A stretch of 64,000 bases of DNA from Chlorobiota bacterium (GTDB taxonomy: Bacteria > Bacteroidota > Bacteroidia > Bacteroidales > F082), in contig JAADIS010000062.1 in assembly GCA_013151215.1 (NCBI GenBank), positions 1-64,000 on the forward strand, written 5' to 3'. The translations under genes and the position numbers were made by a program. Shown here piece by piece: positions 1 to 8,195 of this stretch. Under the pieces are notes generated by a model. The model was not told the DNA's origin and did not search any database. It was given only the letters and a program-made list of their open reading frames with translations. Position 1 is the first letter of the stretch; each line of letters opens with the position of its first letter.

Positions 1-30
1 AGTTAACCACATTTAATATTCAATTTTAAA

Positions 31-852
31 ATGCCCACAACAAAAGTACTTATAACCGTTAAAACGTATCCCACTATATCAGGAAAATACGAAGAATTAG
101 TTTGTACAGCCGGATTCACGGAGGATGGAAAATGGATTAGAATCTACCCTATCCCATTTAGGAAAATAGCCTATGATCAACAGTATAAAAAATATGAATG
201 GATTGAACTAAACCTTGTTAAAAACAAAAGTGATTTTAGACCTGAAAGTTATCGTCCATATTCATTCGATAGTGAGATAGTTAGAGGCAGTTTTGTGGAC
301 ACAAAAAACTACTGGTCAAAACGAAAGGAAATAGTACTGACAAAAGTGTATAACAACATGAATACATTAATAGGCGAGGCAAAAGACAAGAATGTCTGTA
401 CTTCACTGGCAGTTTTCCGTCCATCAGAAATTATTGAATTTAATGCTACTGAAGTTGAAAGAGAATGGGACAGGAAAAAAATAGAGAAAATTAAATCTGC
501 CCGGGAGCAAGGTAATATGTTTGAATTTCCAGAAGACCCATTTGATGTAGTTGATAAATTACCTTATAAATTCACCTATACTTTTAAAGATGTTGAAGGA
601 AAAGTTAGTAAAATGATGATCGAAGATTGGGAGATAGGAGCACTTTATTGGAATTTGATAAAAAAGCATAAAGGTGATGAGGCCAAGGCAATTGCAGATG
701 TAAAGAAGAAATATTTTAATGATTTCGCCATAACAAAAGATTTATACTTGTTTTTGGGGACTTCGCAAATCCATCATTATGTTTCTCGTAATCCATTTAT
801 GATAATTGGGACTTTTCACCCTAAAAAGGACATGCAATTAAAACTTCTGTAG
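31..852 (+). CDS. Conserved-looking protein of unknown function
   Basis: A 273-residue soluble protein that I cannot place in a named family with confidence. The N-terminal third reads as a small beta-rich domain with the signature ELVCTAGF followed by WIRIYPIPFR. That pattern is compact and looks conserved rather than random. The middle is charged and helical, and the C terminus ends in a strand-rich patch (FLGTSQIHHY, then FMIIGTFHP). There is no signal peptide or membrane segment, so it is probably cytoplasmic. It starts at the first ATG after an A-rich stretch, the usual Bacteroidota start context. It converges on the lipoprotein gene at 965 and shares a strong terminator with it. An upstream operon partner may lie outside the window. 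Confidence 0.75.
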   Translation: MPTTKVLITVKTYPTISGKYEELVCTAGFTEDGKWIRIYPIPFRKIAYDQQYKKYEWIELNLVKNKSDFRPESYRPYSFDSEIVRGSFVDTKNYWSKRKEIVLTKVYNNMNTLIGEAKDKNVCTSLAVFRPSEIIEFNATEVEREWDRKKIEKIKSAREQGNMFEFPEDPFDVVDKLPYKFTYTFKDVEGKVSKMMIEDWEIGALYWNLIKKHKGDEAKAIADVKKKYFNDFAITKDLYLFLGTSQIHHYVSRNPFMIIGTFHPKKDMQLKLL

Positions 853-901
853 AATGTGTGCAATACCCGTATTGCTATATTTTATATCGAGCAAAGAAAT
901 T

Positions 902-950
902 AAAAAGCTGGCCTCGGTCCACCAATAGTGGGCAGAGGCCAGCTTTTTTT
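902..950. terminator. Bidirectional intrinsic terminator
   Basis: The perfect 14-bp inverted repeat AAAAAGCTGGCCTC / GAGGCCAGCTTTTT (902-915 and 935-948) has a 19-nt loop, an A-run on the left and a T-run on the right. It can therefore end transcription from both sides. It sits between two convergent genes, which fits that role. Confidence 0.93.
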
Positions 951-964
951 CAATGTTTTGTTTC

Positions 965-1681
965 TTAATTTAAAACCTTGGCATTCTCCAGTATAACAGG
1001 ATAAAAATAACCTGCCCCGAAGTCTTTGTCGGTCGCGACAACGCCCTCGAAAGTTACGGTAGCAGTAGCACCTTTGTTTACTATTTCACTGCTTGTAACG
1101 GTCAGGTCGAAATTGCCCTCGAAATCAGTCCCGTCCTGAAGATGAAACCAGTTGGTGTTCATGATTTCCAGGTTCACTTTGGTGACTTTTCCGGAAATCT
1201 TAATTTTCTTGCCACTATATTTTGCCTTGTTCGCGAACAGTTCGGCAATTGTAATTCCGCCCTCAACGGTTTCCACTTTGATTTCTTCTTTAACAATTTC
1301 GGGTTTTTGCGGTGTCTTGCCCATCATAGGGCTTACCGCAGCGGCATTTGCCGCCTTTGGTGTCAGGCTGACATCCTGAACAAAGAATACCGAGGCAAAA
1401 TCATGGTCAAGCTCCTTGCTGTGAAAATCGAACATTTCGGTTCCCTGGTTGAAATACAAAGTCTGCCCCTCGCTCACATCTATCCTGTTCACGGCTATCC
1501 AGTTCTCTACATTGCCCTCTTTAACAAGGCAATAAGTATATGACGAAGTTTGCAAAACTTCCTTGACAACCCCCTGGTTGCTATAGTCGGAAACTACTTT
1601 TGTTGTTTGTTGGCTGGTGTTGTCGCATGATGCCAATGCAAGCAGCGCAACAATCGATATTAAACTGATTAATTGTTTCAT
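965..1681 (-). CDS. Lipoprotein with OB-fold-like domain
   Basis: A predicted lipoprotein of 238 residues. I start it at the ATG at 1681, which gives MKQLISLIS... and a clean type II signal peptide ending in the lipobox LALASC; a reading frame runs further upstream but would bury the signal sequence. The C-terminal ~100 residues (TIAELFANKAKYSGKKIKIS, then KVTKV, a W-F-H-L-Q-D-G turn, and later VTFEGVVATDKDFGAGYFYP) look like the OB-fold modules often seen in Bacteroidota lipoproteins. A linker rich in Ala, Pro and Lys precedes it. It probably sits in an envelope membrane and faces the periplasm; its ligand is unknown. It is monocistronic, ending at the shared terminator at 902-950. Confidence 0.8.
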   Translation of the reverse strand: MKQLISLISIVALLALASCDNTSQQTTKVVSDYSNQGVVKEVLQTSSYTYCLVKEGNVENWIAVNRIDVSEGQTLYFNQGTEMFDFHSKELDHDFASVFFVQDVSLTPKAANAAAVSPMMGKTPQKPEIVKEEIKVETVEGGITIAELFANKAKYSGKKIKISGKVTKVNLEIMNTNWFHLQDGTDFEGNFDLTVTSSEIVNKGATATVTFEGVVATDKDFGAGYFYPVILENAKVLN

Positions 1682-1916
1682 CTTCGAGATAATATTAATT
1701 AAAAATTCATTTTTTTCGGCTTCAAAGATAAGTAATTGCGTGAATAAGCATGCAATGATATTTGTCAATTAAAAGATGTTGAAATCGTTTGTTTCGAGTC
1801 TTGTGATTGTGGTTTTTCTATGTGCTGAGGTTTGCCGAATTTGAGAAATACCTGTAAATTGCCTATCCCTAAGGGAACAACAAAGCCCCATTCCCAAATG
1901 GTCATGAGGCTTTTTG

Positions 1917-1989
1917 TTGCCCAACCAGGCCTCGAACCTGGAGTCTTCCCGGTCAAACCGGGATGTGTTGCCTATTACACTATCGGGCA
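1917..1989 (-). tRNA. tRNA-Gln (anticodon TTG)
   Basis: A full cloverleaf can be folded on the minus strand: acceptor TGCCCGA/TTGGGCA (with one G-T pair), D-stem GTGT/ACAC, anticodon stem TCCCG/CGGGA with loop GTTTGAC, variable loop AGACT, and T-stem CCAGG/CCTGG with loop TTCGAGG. The anticodon is TTG, reading CAA (Gln). The weak T1-A72 pair is a known identity element of bacterial tRNA-Gln. The 73-nt gene does not encode CCA: the next bases are CAA. Confidence 0.95.
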
Positions 1990-2002
1990 ATAATTGATGA
2001 GG

Positions 2003-2010
2003 CAAAGATA
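2003..2010 (-). promoter_or_regulatory. Probable -7 box for tRNA-Gln
   Basis: TATCTTTG on the minus strand matches the Bacteroidota primary-sigma -7 consensus TAnnTTTG. It lies 13 bp upstream of the tRNA 5' end, a suitable spacing. I found no convincing -33 TTTG. Confidence 0.55.
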
Positions 2011-2163
2011 AGAAGAGATTTGAATCTGATGCTCGGTTCTCGGGTTTTTTTGCTGAAAATAATTTATGCTGTTTTCTGTAAATGTTTTATCCCTGGCGGG
2101 ATAAGGTATTCTACATATAAATATATTGAGGATTTAATTTTTGCGCCCCCTAATCCCCAAGCT

Positions 2164-4098
2164 CTAATGATTAAAAGGCCGCTCAAGCTCGTTGTCGATC
2201 AGGGCCGATATTTTTTTTAGTTCATGGAACTCCATCTGCAACAGCGAGAGCTCGGCTTCGTCGGAAGCGGTTTTCATGTCCTCGCTGATTTTGCGGAGCT
2301 TGCGGGCTACGTGTTTCGACTTTAGCGAAAGAACCGTTGACATTACATAATCTTTAAGTATTTCCTTGCCCGACCTTACGAATATCTTGTTCTTTTCCCA
2401 GTTGTTGCTCAGTTCGTATTGATCGGTGATAAGGTTGATGACGGTTTCGGAAATTTGTGAATCAGGATGGTTTATGAACGCTTGTTGCCTATAATCGTAA
2501 CCCGTTTCAAGTTTTCGTAATTCATCAAGGATCTTGTTGAAATCCCCGTCGTCGAATTTAATGGCATCGTTGTCCAGTTCGTCAAGCACAAAATCAATCA
2601 CGTTGAACTGCTCGCTCTCTTCCTCGTCAAGCTTGAGCAGGAACGAATCGGAGCCATAAAGCAGCATCAGTTTTATAACTTCCTCTTCCAGGGGCTTTAG
2701 TTCCAAGGGGTCGAAACGCAATTGTTCGCCGCGGGAGGCCATTTCCTCCGTAATCTTAACGCCCGAGACATCAGGGATGCGGCTTTGTTTGCCGAGCTTT
2801 TGTCTTAAAACCTTGTTCAGCTGGTTCATAAGGGTTTGTTCCGGCACCTTCATTATGGTGCTGCATTCCTGTATGAACACAGTGCGGCCTATGCCGTCGG
2901 GGATGTGCGAAATTGTTTGAACGATCTCCTTGATCAATTTTGTCCTTGCATTTGGGTCGCCCTTTGTCTCGCCCAGCAAGAGGTTGGTTTTAAAACCGAT
3001 AAAATCCTTGGCTTGTTTGGTAATATATTCCTCTATCTCGCTGGTGCGATGCGATCTGGCAAACGAATCAGGGTCTTCCCCCTCGGGGAACAGGACGATT
3101 TTTACGTTCATCCCTTGCGCTAAGATAAGGTCGATGCCCCGAAAGGATGCTTTTATCCCTGCCGGGTCGCCATCGTAAAGTATGGTTATATTTGGGGTAA
3201 ACCTCTTGATTAGCTTGATTTGATCTACGGTCAATGATGTTCCCGAAGAGGCTACCACGTTCAATATCCCGTTTTGATGCAGCGAAATAACATCTGTATA
3301 GCCTTCGACCAGATAACAGTTGTCCAGCTTGACCATCTCGGCCCTGGCAAAATAAATTCCGTATAAAACTTTGCTTTTAAGATAAATTTCCGATTCGGGG
3401 GAATTCAAATATTTGGCCGCTGTTTTAGTGGTGCTCAATATTCTCCCGCCAAAGCCGATGACCTTGCCCGTAAGGTTATGGATAGGGAACATAACCCTGC
3501 CTTTAAACCTGTCGATAAGGCGTTCGTCTTTTTCAATCCCGAGGCCTGTTTTTACGATAACGGCTTTTTTATAACCGTTTTTTTCGGCGTAATCGGAATA
3601 ATCGTTCCAACTATCCATTGCATATCCAAGCTCAAATTTGGCAATTGTGGATTCCAGGAACCCTCTTTCCTTCAGATAGCTCAGCCCTATGGTCTTGCCC
3701 TCGCTGCTCTCGAAAAGATTGTTTTTGAAATATTTGCTGATAAAACCATTTAGGGCGAACATCGACTCTTTTTCGTCGAGCTCCTGTTGCCTTTCGGGGC
3801 TCATCTGCTCTTCCTCTATTTCTATATTATATTTTTTGGCCAGCCACTTTAGCGCTTCCGGATATGAATAATGCTCATGTTCCATAACAAACTTAACCGG
3901 GTTGCCGGCCTTTCCGCAGCCAAAGCATTTGTAAATCCCCTTTGAGGGGGAAACAGAGAACGAAGGTGTTTTTTCGTCGTGGAACGGACACAGCCCCAGA
4001 TAATTGGCGCCCCTTTTCTTCAAGCTCACAAAATCGCCGACAACTTCTTCGACCCTGGCAGTCTCGAAAATAGTTTGTATGGTTTCCGGTTTTATCAA
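2164..4098 (-). CDS. dnaG: DNA primase DnaG
   Basis: Primase, which makes RNA primers for lagging-strand replication with the DnaB helicase. The CHC2 zinc ribbon is complete: C37 and H40 (CPFHDEKTPSFS), then C58 and C61 (YKCFGCGKAGN). The Toprim core follows at about residues 255-340, with VEGYTDVI and ILYDGDPAGIKA carrying the metal-binding acidic residues, then a helical C-terminal region that would contact helicase. Its 644 residues are normal for the family. The start is inferred to be TTG at 4098: in frame there is no ATG between an upstream stop and the conserved N terminus, and DnaG homologues begin about this far ahead of the zinc ribbon. The gene stands alone on its strand, with a candidate small RNA gene upstream. 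Confidence 0.97.
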   Translation of the reverse strand: MIKPETIQTIFETARVEEVVGDFVSLKKRGANYLGLCPFHDEKTPSFSVSPSKGIYKCFGCGKAGNPVKFVMEHEHYSYPEALKWLAKKYNIEIEEEQMSPERQQELDEKESMFALNGFISKYFKNNLFESSEGKTIGLSYLKERGFLESTIAKFELGYAMDSWNDYSDYAEKNGYKKAVIVKTGLGIEKDERLIDRFKGRVMFPIHNLTGKVIGFGGRILSTTKTAAKYLNSPESEIYLKSKVLYGIYFARAEMVKLDNCYLVEGYTDVISLHQNGILNVVASSGTSLTVDQIKLIKRFTPNITILYDGDPAGIKASFRGIDLILAQGMNVKIVLFPEGEDPDSFARSHRTSEIEEYITKQAKDFIGFKTNLLLGETKGDPNARTKLIKEIVQTISHIPDGIGRTVFIQECSTIMKVPEQTLMNQLNKVLRQKLGKQSRIPDVSGVKITEEMASRGEQLRFDPLELKPLEEEVIKLMLLYGSDSFLLKLDEEESEQFNVIDFVLDELDNDAIKFDDGDFNKILDELRKLETGYDYRQQAFINHPDSQISETVINLITDQYELSNNWEKNKIFVRSGKEILKDYVMSTVLSLKSKHVARKLRKISEDMKTASDEAELSLLQMEFHELKKISALIDNELERPFNH

Positions 4099-4171
4099 AA
4101 TCGAATAATTTTAGCCGGCTAAGTTAAAGAGTATTTTTTTATGAAGCCCGTGCAAGATGGGTTTTTGACAT

Positions 4172-4285
4172 AAAAAAAAGAGCGGTCCGGGGAGGACCGC
4201 TACCAAAAACCAACAATTATGAAAATAAGCAGAATCTTGATTCCCGGAGTTTGGGATGCCGGGAAAAGAATTTTACCTTTAAATT
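4172..4285 (-). ncRNA. Candidate small RNA between dnaG and a two-component operon
   Basis: On the minus strand a perfect -7 box (TATATTTG, 4291-4298) is followed after about 90 nt by a textbook terminator: stem AGCGGTCC/GGACCGCT (4181-4188 with 4194-4201), a 5-nt loop and eight T residues (complement of 4172-4179). Between them is a second hairpin with stem TTCCCGG/CCGGGAA (4241-4247 with 4259-4265). No minus-strand gene upstream needs this terminator, so an independent transcript of about 110-115 nt is the simplest reading. The exact 5' end is a guess. Identity is unknown; a 5' leader for dnaG is unlikely because the terminator comes first. Confidence 0.5.
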
Positions 4286-4290
4286 CATTG

Positions 4291-4298
4291 CAAATATA
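4291..4298 (-). promoter_or_regulatory. -7 box for the candidate small RNA
   Basis: TATATTTG on the minus strand, a perfect TAnnTTTG match, placed to start transcription near 4284-4285. No clear -33 TTTG was found. Confidence 0.45.
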
Positions 4299-4394
4299 AA
4301 TTAAGTTGAAACGCTTAAAAGTTAAGTAAGATTAAGAAGTGTTAATAAATGTTAATTGCTGTAAATCAATACGTTGAAGTGTTAATTTAGCTAA

Positions 4395-5822
4395 ATGTTT
4401 AAGTGGTCGCAAAGCCTAATAATTATAATTGTCAGCATGGCAACCATAGGACTGATGCTAATTCAGGCCTATTGGATAAGGGATGCCATAAAAGTAAAGC
4501 AGGCGGTTTTTTTTCGGGATGTGCAACAGTCTATGGGACAAGTTGTTTTAAACCTCGACAGGATCAGGATAGAGGAAAGGCTCAACAAGCAAAGAAAGAA
4601 TTATCTGCAGCAAAGAAACCTGAAAATTATTCGCGACTCATTAAACCGCTTGCTTTTTAAGGGGCTTGAAAACATCCACTCACAAACCGATATCGATATC
4701 CTGCTGCAATCGACCAACAAGGCGAACAGGGCCCTCTCGCAATTAAACTTCAGTTTTTCGGATGTTGACGACGCCAGTTATCTGCTAAACAAGAAAGAGC
4801 TCATCAATACTCAGATAAAGTCGGCCTTGGCTGAGGAAAACATCAATATCGACTTCGAGTTCGGCATTTACAGCCCTGCCACCAGGTCGATGATATTGCA
4901 AAAAACCGGTAAATACCCCGACCAGCTTTTAAACGAAAGCTATGTTTACGATTTGTCGCCGCTGGGGCCTGCATTCGGCTTCCCGAACAAATTATTGATA
5001 TACTTCCCGAACGAAAAAAGATATGTTCTATATCAGTTATGGTTGATGCTCTTTATCTCGATCGTCCTCTTTATTGTTATTATTCTGTCGTTTTATTTTA
5101 GCATTGCTACTATTAACAAGCAAAAGAAACTCTCGGTAATGAAAAACGATTTCATCAATAATATGACCCATGAGTTCAAAACCCCTATTTCAACAATATC
5201 GCTTGCCTGCGAGGCTTTGAAAGATGACGACATTAAAAAATCGGAGGGTTTGTACGACAATTATATAGGCGTTATCAGCACCGAGAACAAAAGGCTGGGA
5301 AGCATGGCCGAGCAGATTCTGCAGACCGCGGTGATGGATAAGGGGCAGTTGAAATTAAAACTTGCGCAACTGAACGTTCATGAAATCATCGAAAAAGCCA
5401 TTAACAGCAAAAGCATACAGATAAAGAACAAAAACGGGCATCTCAGCACCAAGCTGCTTGCTCACGACCTAATGGTGACAGGAGACAAGATCCATCTCAC
5501 CAACGTGATAATAAACCTGCTCGACAACGCCATAAAGTATAATGTTTCCAAACCTGAGATATTGATAAACACGACCAACAAAAACGGGAGCATCCTAATC
5601 AATATCAAAGATAACGGAATTGGTATCAGCAGTTCCGACCAAAAGAAGATTTTCGACAAACTATACCGCGTTCCAATGGGGAACGTACATAATTTCAAGG
5701 GTTTCGGCCTTGGCCTGAGTTACGTAAAAGCAATAATTGAAATGCATGAAGGTAATGTCAGCGTTGACTCCGAACCCGGAAAAGGTAGTATATTTACAAT
5801 TAAATTACCAACAAATAATTAA
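4395..5822 (+). CDS. Sensor histidine kinase (two-component system)
   Basis: A membrane sensor kinase of 475 residues. One transmembrane helix lies at about residues 5-27 and a second at about 216-240, leaving a periplasmic sensing region of roughly 185 residues with no domain I recognise. The dimerisation/phosphotransfer helix carries the H box NNMTHEFKTP with His259 as the phosphorylation site. The ATPase domain follows: N box NVIINLLDNAIKY, G1 box IKDNGIGIS, and the G2 region FKGFGLGLSYVK. There is no HAMP domain. The regulator gene follows after 3 nt, so the two are co-transcribed. The arrangement resembles RprX/RprY of Bacteroides, but I do not assign that name. Confidence 0.93.
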   Translation: MFKWSQSLIIIIVSMATIGLMLIQAYWIRDAIKVKQAVFFRDVQQSMGQVVLNLDRIRIEERLNKQRKNYLQQRNLKIIRDSLNRLLFKGLENIHSQTDIDILLQSTNKANRALSQLNFSFSDVDDASYLLNKKELINTQIKSALAEENINIDFEFGIYSPATRSMILQKTGKYPDQLLNESYVYDLSPLGPAFGFPNKLLIYFPNEKRYVLYQLWLMLFISIVLFIVIILSFYFSIATINKQKKLSVMKNDFINNMTHEFKTPISTISLACEALKDDDIKKSEGLYDNYIGVISTENKRLGSMAEQILQTAVMDKGQLKLKLAQLNVHEIIEKAINSKSIQIKNKNGHLSTKLLAHDLMVTGDKIHLTNVIINLLDNAIKYNVSKPEILINTTNKNGSILINIKDNGIGISSSDQKKIFDKLYRVPMGNVHNFKGFGLGLSYVKAIIEMHEGNVSVDSEPGKGSIFTIKLPTNN

Positions 5823-5825
5823 ATC

Positions 5826-6521
5826 ATGAAAGAAAAGAACACAATTTTATTGGCTGAGGACGACCAAAACCTAGGCGGGATACTCAAATCCTATCTTGAG
5901 GCAAAAGGATATACGACAAACTTGAGCGTTGACGGGAAGGAGGCTCTTGAGAATTTTAAAAGAGGCGATTTCAATTTCTGCATATTCGATGTCATGATGC
6001 CCGTAATGGACGGATTTACGCTTGCCAAGGAAATAAGGAAAATAGATAAGCATATCCCTATCTTGTTTTTAACCGCCAAAGCGATGCAGGAGGACAAGAT
6101 CGCCGGTTTTGAAGTTGGTGCCGACGACTATCTCACCAAGCCTTTCAGCATGGAAGAGCTGCTTTTGCGTATTAAGGCAATCCTTAGAAGGTATAACGAG
6201 GCCAACGAGAACAAGCCTGAGAACAGTATTTTTGAGTTCGGGTCCTATACTTTCGATTATAACCGACAAATACTGGCCTTTAACGGAAAAGATCAAAAGC
6301 TCACTTCAAAAGAGGCCGAATTGTTGAAGTTATTATGCGAGAACCTCAACAATGTGCTTGACCGCTCGGTTGCCCTAAACAAGATTTGGTACGACGACAG
6401 TTATTTCAATGCCCGGTCAATGGACGTTTATATTACGAAATTGAGAAAGTACTTAAAAGAAGACGATTCGGTCAACCTAATTAACGTACATGGCGTAGGG
6501 TTTAAATTAGTGGTTAGTTGA
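5826..6521 (+). CDS. OmpR/PhoB-family response regulator
   Basis: DNA-binding response regulator of 231 residues, partner of the kinase just upstream. The receiver domain has the acidic pair D12/D13, phospho-acceptor D55 (CIFDVMMP), T83 and K105 (LTKPFS). The C-terminal winged helix (about residues 130-231) has the expected TSKEAELLKLLCEN, RSMDVYITKLRKYL and VHGVGFKL elements. The ATG is preceded by the kinase stop and a 3-nt gap. Its targets are not visible from the sequence. The next gene (glutamine synthetase family) has its own -7 box, so it is probably a separate unit. Confidence 0.95.
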   Translation: MKEKNTILLAEDDQNLGGILKSYLEAKGYTTNLSVDGKEALENFKRGDFNFCIFDVMMPVMDGFTLAKEIRKIDKHIPILFLTAKAMQEDKIAGFEVGADDYLTKPFSMEELLLRIKAILRRYNEANENKPENSIFEFGSYTFDYNRQILAFNGKDQKLTSKEAELLKLLCENLNNVLDRSVALNKIWYDDSYFNARSMDVYITKLRKYLKEDDSVNLINVHGVGFKLVVS

Positions 6522-6619
6522 CAAGCACTTAGGCAATTGCTTCAGGAGACCCGGTATTCAAAAGGAATATTTTTTGTTAATTAAATAACATTAAATGAGC
6601 CTATATTTTTAATTATTGA

Positions 6620-6627
6620 TACATTTG
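6620..6627 (+). promoter_or_regulatory. -7 box for the glutamine synthetase gene
   Basis: TACATTTG, a perfect TAnnTTTG match 23 bp upstream of the ATG at 6651. No clear -33 element at the expected distance. Confidence 0.5.
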
Positions 6628-6650
6628 CCCCCTTAAATTTTTTTATACCT

Positions 6651-8153
6651 ATGAAGGATTTCATTTCAATGAACCCGAATCCGGTGGTTCAGTATTTAAA
6701 TAAACCGGCTGCGGAGTTTACCAAGCAGGATTTGATAAGATATATTGAAGACAATGATATAGAGATGGTTAACTTTAAATATTCGGCTTGGGACGGAAGG
6801 TTGAAGACCTTGAACTTCATTATCGGCAGCATCAGCCATCTTGACAATATCTTAACTGCCGGCGAACGCGTTGACGGCAGCAGCCTGTTTCCTTTTATTG
6901 AGGCCGGATCCAGCGACTTATATGTCATCCCGAGATATAAAACCGCTTTTGTGGATCCTTTTTCCGAGATCCCCGCCTTAAATATTCTTTGTTCTTATTA
7001 CGACCGAAACGGCAAGCCTTTTGACGGCGCACCTGAAAACATTCTTAAAAAAGCGCATCAGTCGTTTTTTGATTCCACAGGTTTTTGTTTCGAGACCATG
7101 GGCGAACTGGAATATTATATTATCAGCCGGGACGAAGGCTTGTTTCAGGCCGAAGACCAGAAAGCTTATCATGAGTCGTCGCCATTTTCAAAGTGGGGCG
7201 ATTTCAGGGTAGAGGCCATGAAGCTTATCGCCGAATCGGGCGGGATGATAAAATACGGCCATTCGGAAGTAGGCAATTTCACGAAAAACGGACTTGTTTA
7301 CGAGCAAAACGAAATCGAATTTCTTCCCACATCCGTTGAAGATTCCGCCGACCAGCTGGTAAAAGCCAAATGGATTGTCAGGACATTGGCGCTCCAATAT
7401 GGCGTTACCGTTACTTTCGCCCCTAAAATTACCGTTGGCAAAGCCGGTAGCGGATTGCATATTCATACGCGCATAATGAAAGACGGCAAGAGCCGGATGA
7501 TTGAAAACGGAGTGCTTAGCAGAACCGCCCGCACGGCCATTGCAGGTTATATGGAACTTGCCCCTTCACTTACGGCTTTTGGCAATATGAACCCCACTTC
7601 ATATTTCCGCTTGGTGCCTCATCAGGAGGCCCCTACCAATATTTGCTGGGGCGACAGAAACCGCTCGGTGCTGGTAAGGGTTCCGTTGGGGTGGGCAACG
7701 CCGACAAATATGATCAAAGAGGTAAACCCTCAGGAAAAAGGTGGTTTAATCGACTTTTCCGACAAACAGACCGTTGAGTTCAGAAGCCCCGACGGCTCCG
7801 CCGATATTTATTTGCTCCTGGCAGGGTTGACAGTGGCTGCCAGGACCGGATTTGAAATGGACGATGCCATTGAAAAAGCCGAAAAAACCTATGTTGACAT
7901 AAATATTTTCGACGAGGGCTTCAAGGACAAGCTTGACAGCCTGGAGCATCTGCCGGCTTCTTGTGTTGAATCGGCAAGCTTGCTTCTTGATCAGAAACAC
8001 TTTTACACAAAGGATAATGTATTTCCCGAAGTGTTGATCGATATGCTTTCGGAACGCTTGAAAAACTTTAAGGACGAAGGTTTGATTTTCAAGATCCAGG
8101 ACGACGACAAAAAGGTAATGGAACTTGTTGACCGGCATTTCAATTGTGGTTAA
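6651..8153 (+). CDS. glnA: Glutamine synthetase family protein (GSI-like, ~500 aa)
   Basis: ATP-dependent ligase of the glutamine synthetase family; the expected reaction is glutamate + ammonia + ATP to glutamine. The N-terminal beta-grasp (FKYSAWDGRLKTL, then VDGSSLFPFIEAGSSD) is followed by the catalytic barrel. The metal/glutamate-binding motifs are present: MGELEYYII, HSEVGNFTKNG with YEQNEIEF, AGSGLHIHTR, the ATP/phosphate-binding stretch EAPTNICWGDRNRSVLVRVP, and VEFRSPDGSAD. The 500-residue length fits the short GSI-like type, not the ~730-residue GSIII that many Bacteroidota also carry. The N terminus is slightly extended and the adenylylation-loop region is not obviously conserved. 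A related gamma-glutamyl ligase activity cannot be excluded. Confidence 0.9.
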   Translation: MKDFISMNPNPVVQYLNKPAAEFTKQDLIRYIEDNDIEMVNFKYSAWDGRLKTLNFIIGSISHLDNILTAGERVDGSSLFPFIEAGSSDLYVIPRYKTAFVDPFSEIPALNILCSYYDRNGKPFDGAPENILKKAHQSFFDSTGFCFETMGELEYYIISRDEGLFQAEDQKAYHESSPFSKWGDFRVEAMKLIAESGGMIKYGHSEVGNFTKNGLVYEQNEIEFLPTSVEDSADQLVKAKWIVRTLALQYGVTVTFAPKITVGKAGSGLHIHTRIMKDGKSRMIENGVLSRTARTAIAGYMELAPSLTAFGNMNPTSYFRLVPHQEAPTNICWGDRNRSVLVRVPLGWATPTNMIKEVNPQEKGGLIDFSDKQTVEFRSPDGSADIYLLLAGLTVAARTGFEMDDAIEKAEKTYVDINIFDEGFKDKLDSLEHLPASCVESASLLLDQKHFYTKDNVFPEVLIDMLSERLKNFKDEGLIFKIQDDDKKVMELVDRHFNCG

Positions 8154-8195
8154 GAACCTCCATTCTTACTTCTTCTATCCTGTTTTGGCTTGCCT

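Noticed and set aside
1765-2005. Short open frames overlapping tRNA-Gln
   Set aside because: They read through the tRNA gene and have no motif.
4219-4299. A 26-codon open frame on the plus strand (starts MKISRILIPGVWDAG) after an A-rich start context
   Set aside because: It overlaps the two stems and the -7 box of the candidate minus-strand RNA, has no similarity to a known peptide, and is short enough to occur by chance. Kept only as an alternative reading.
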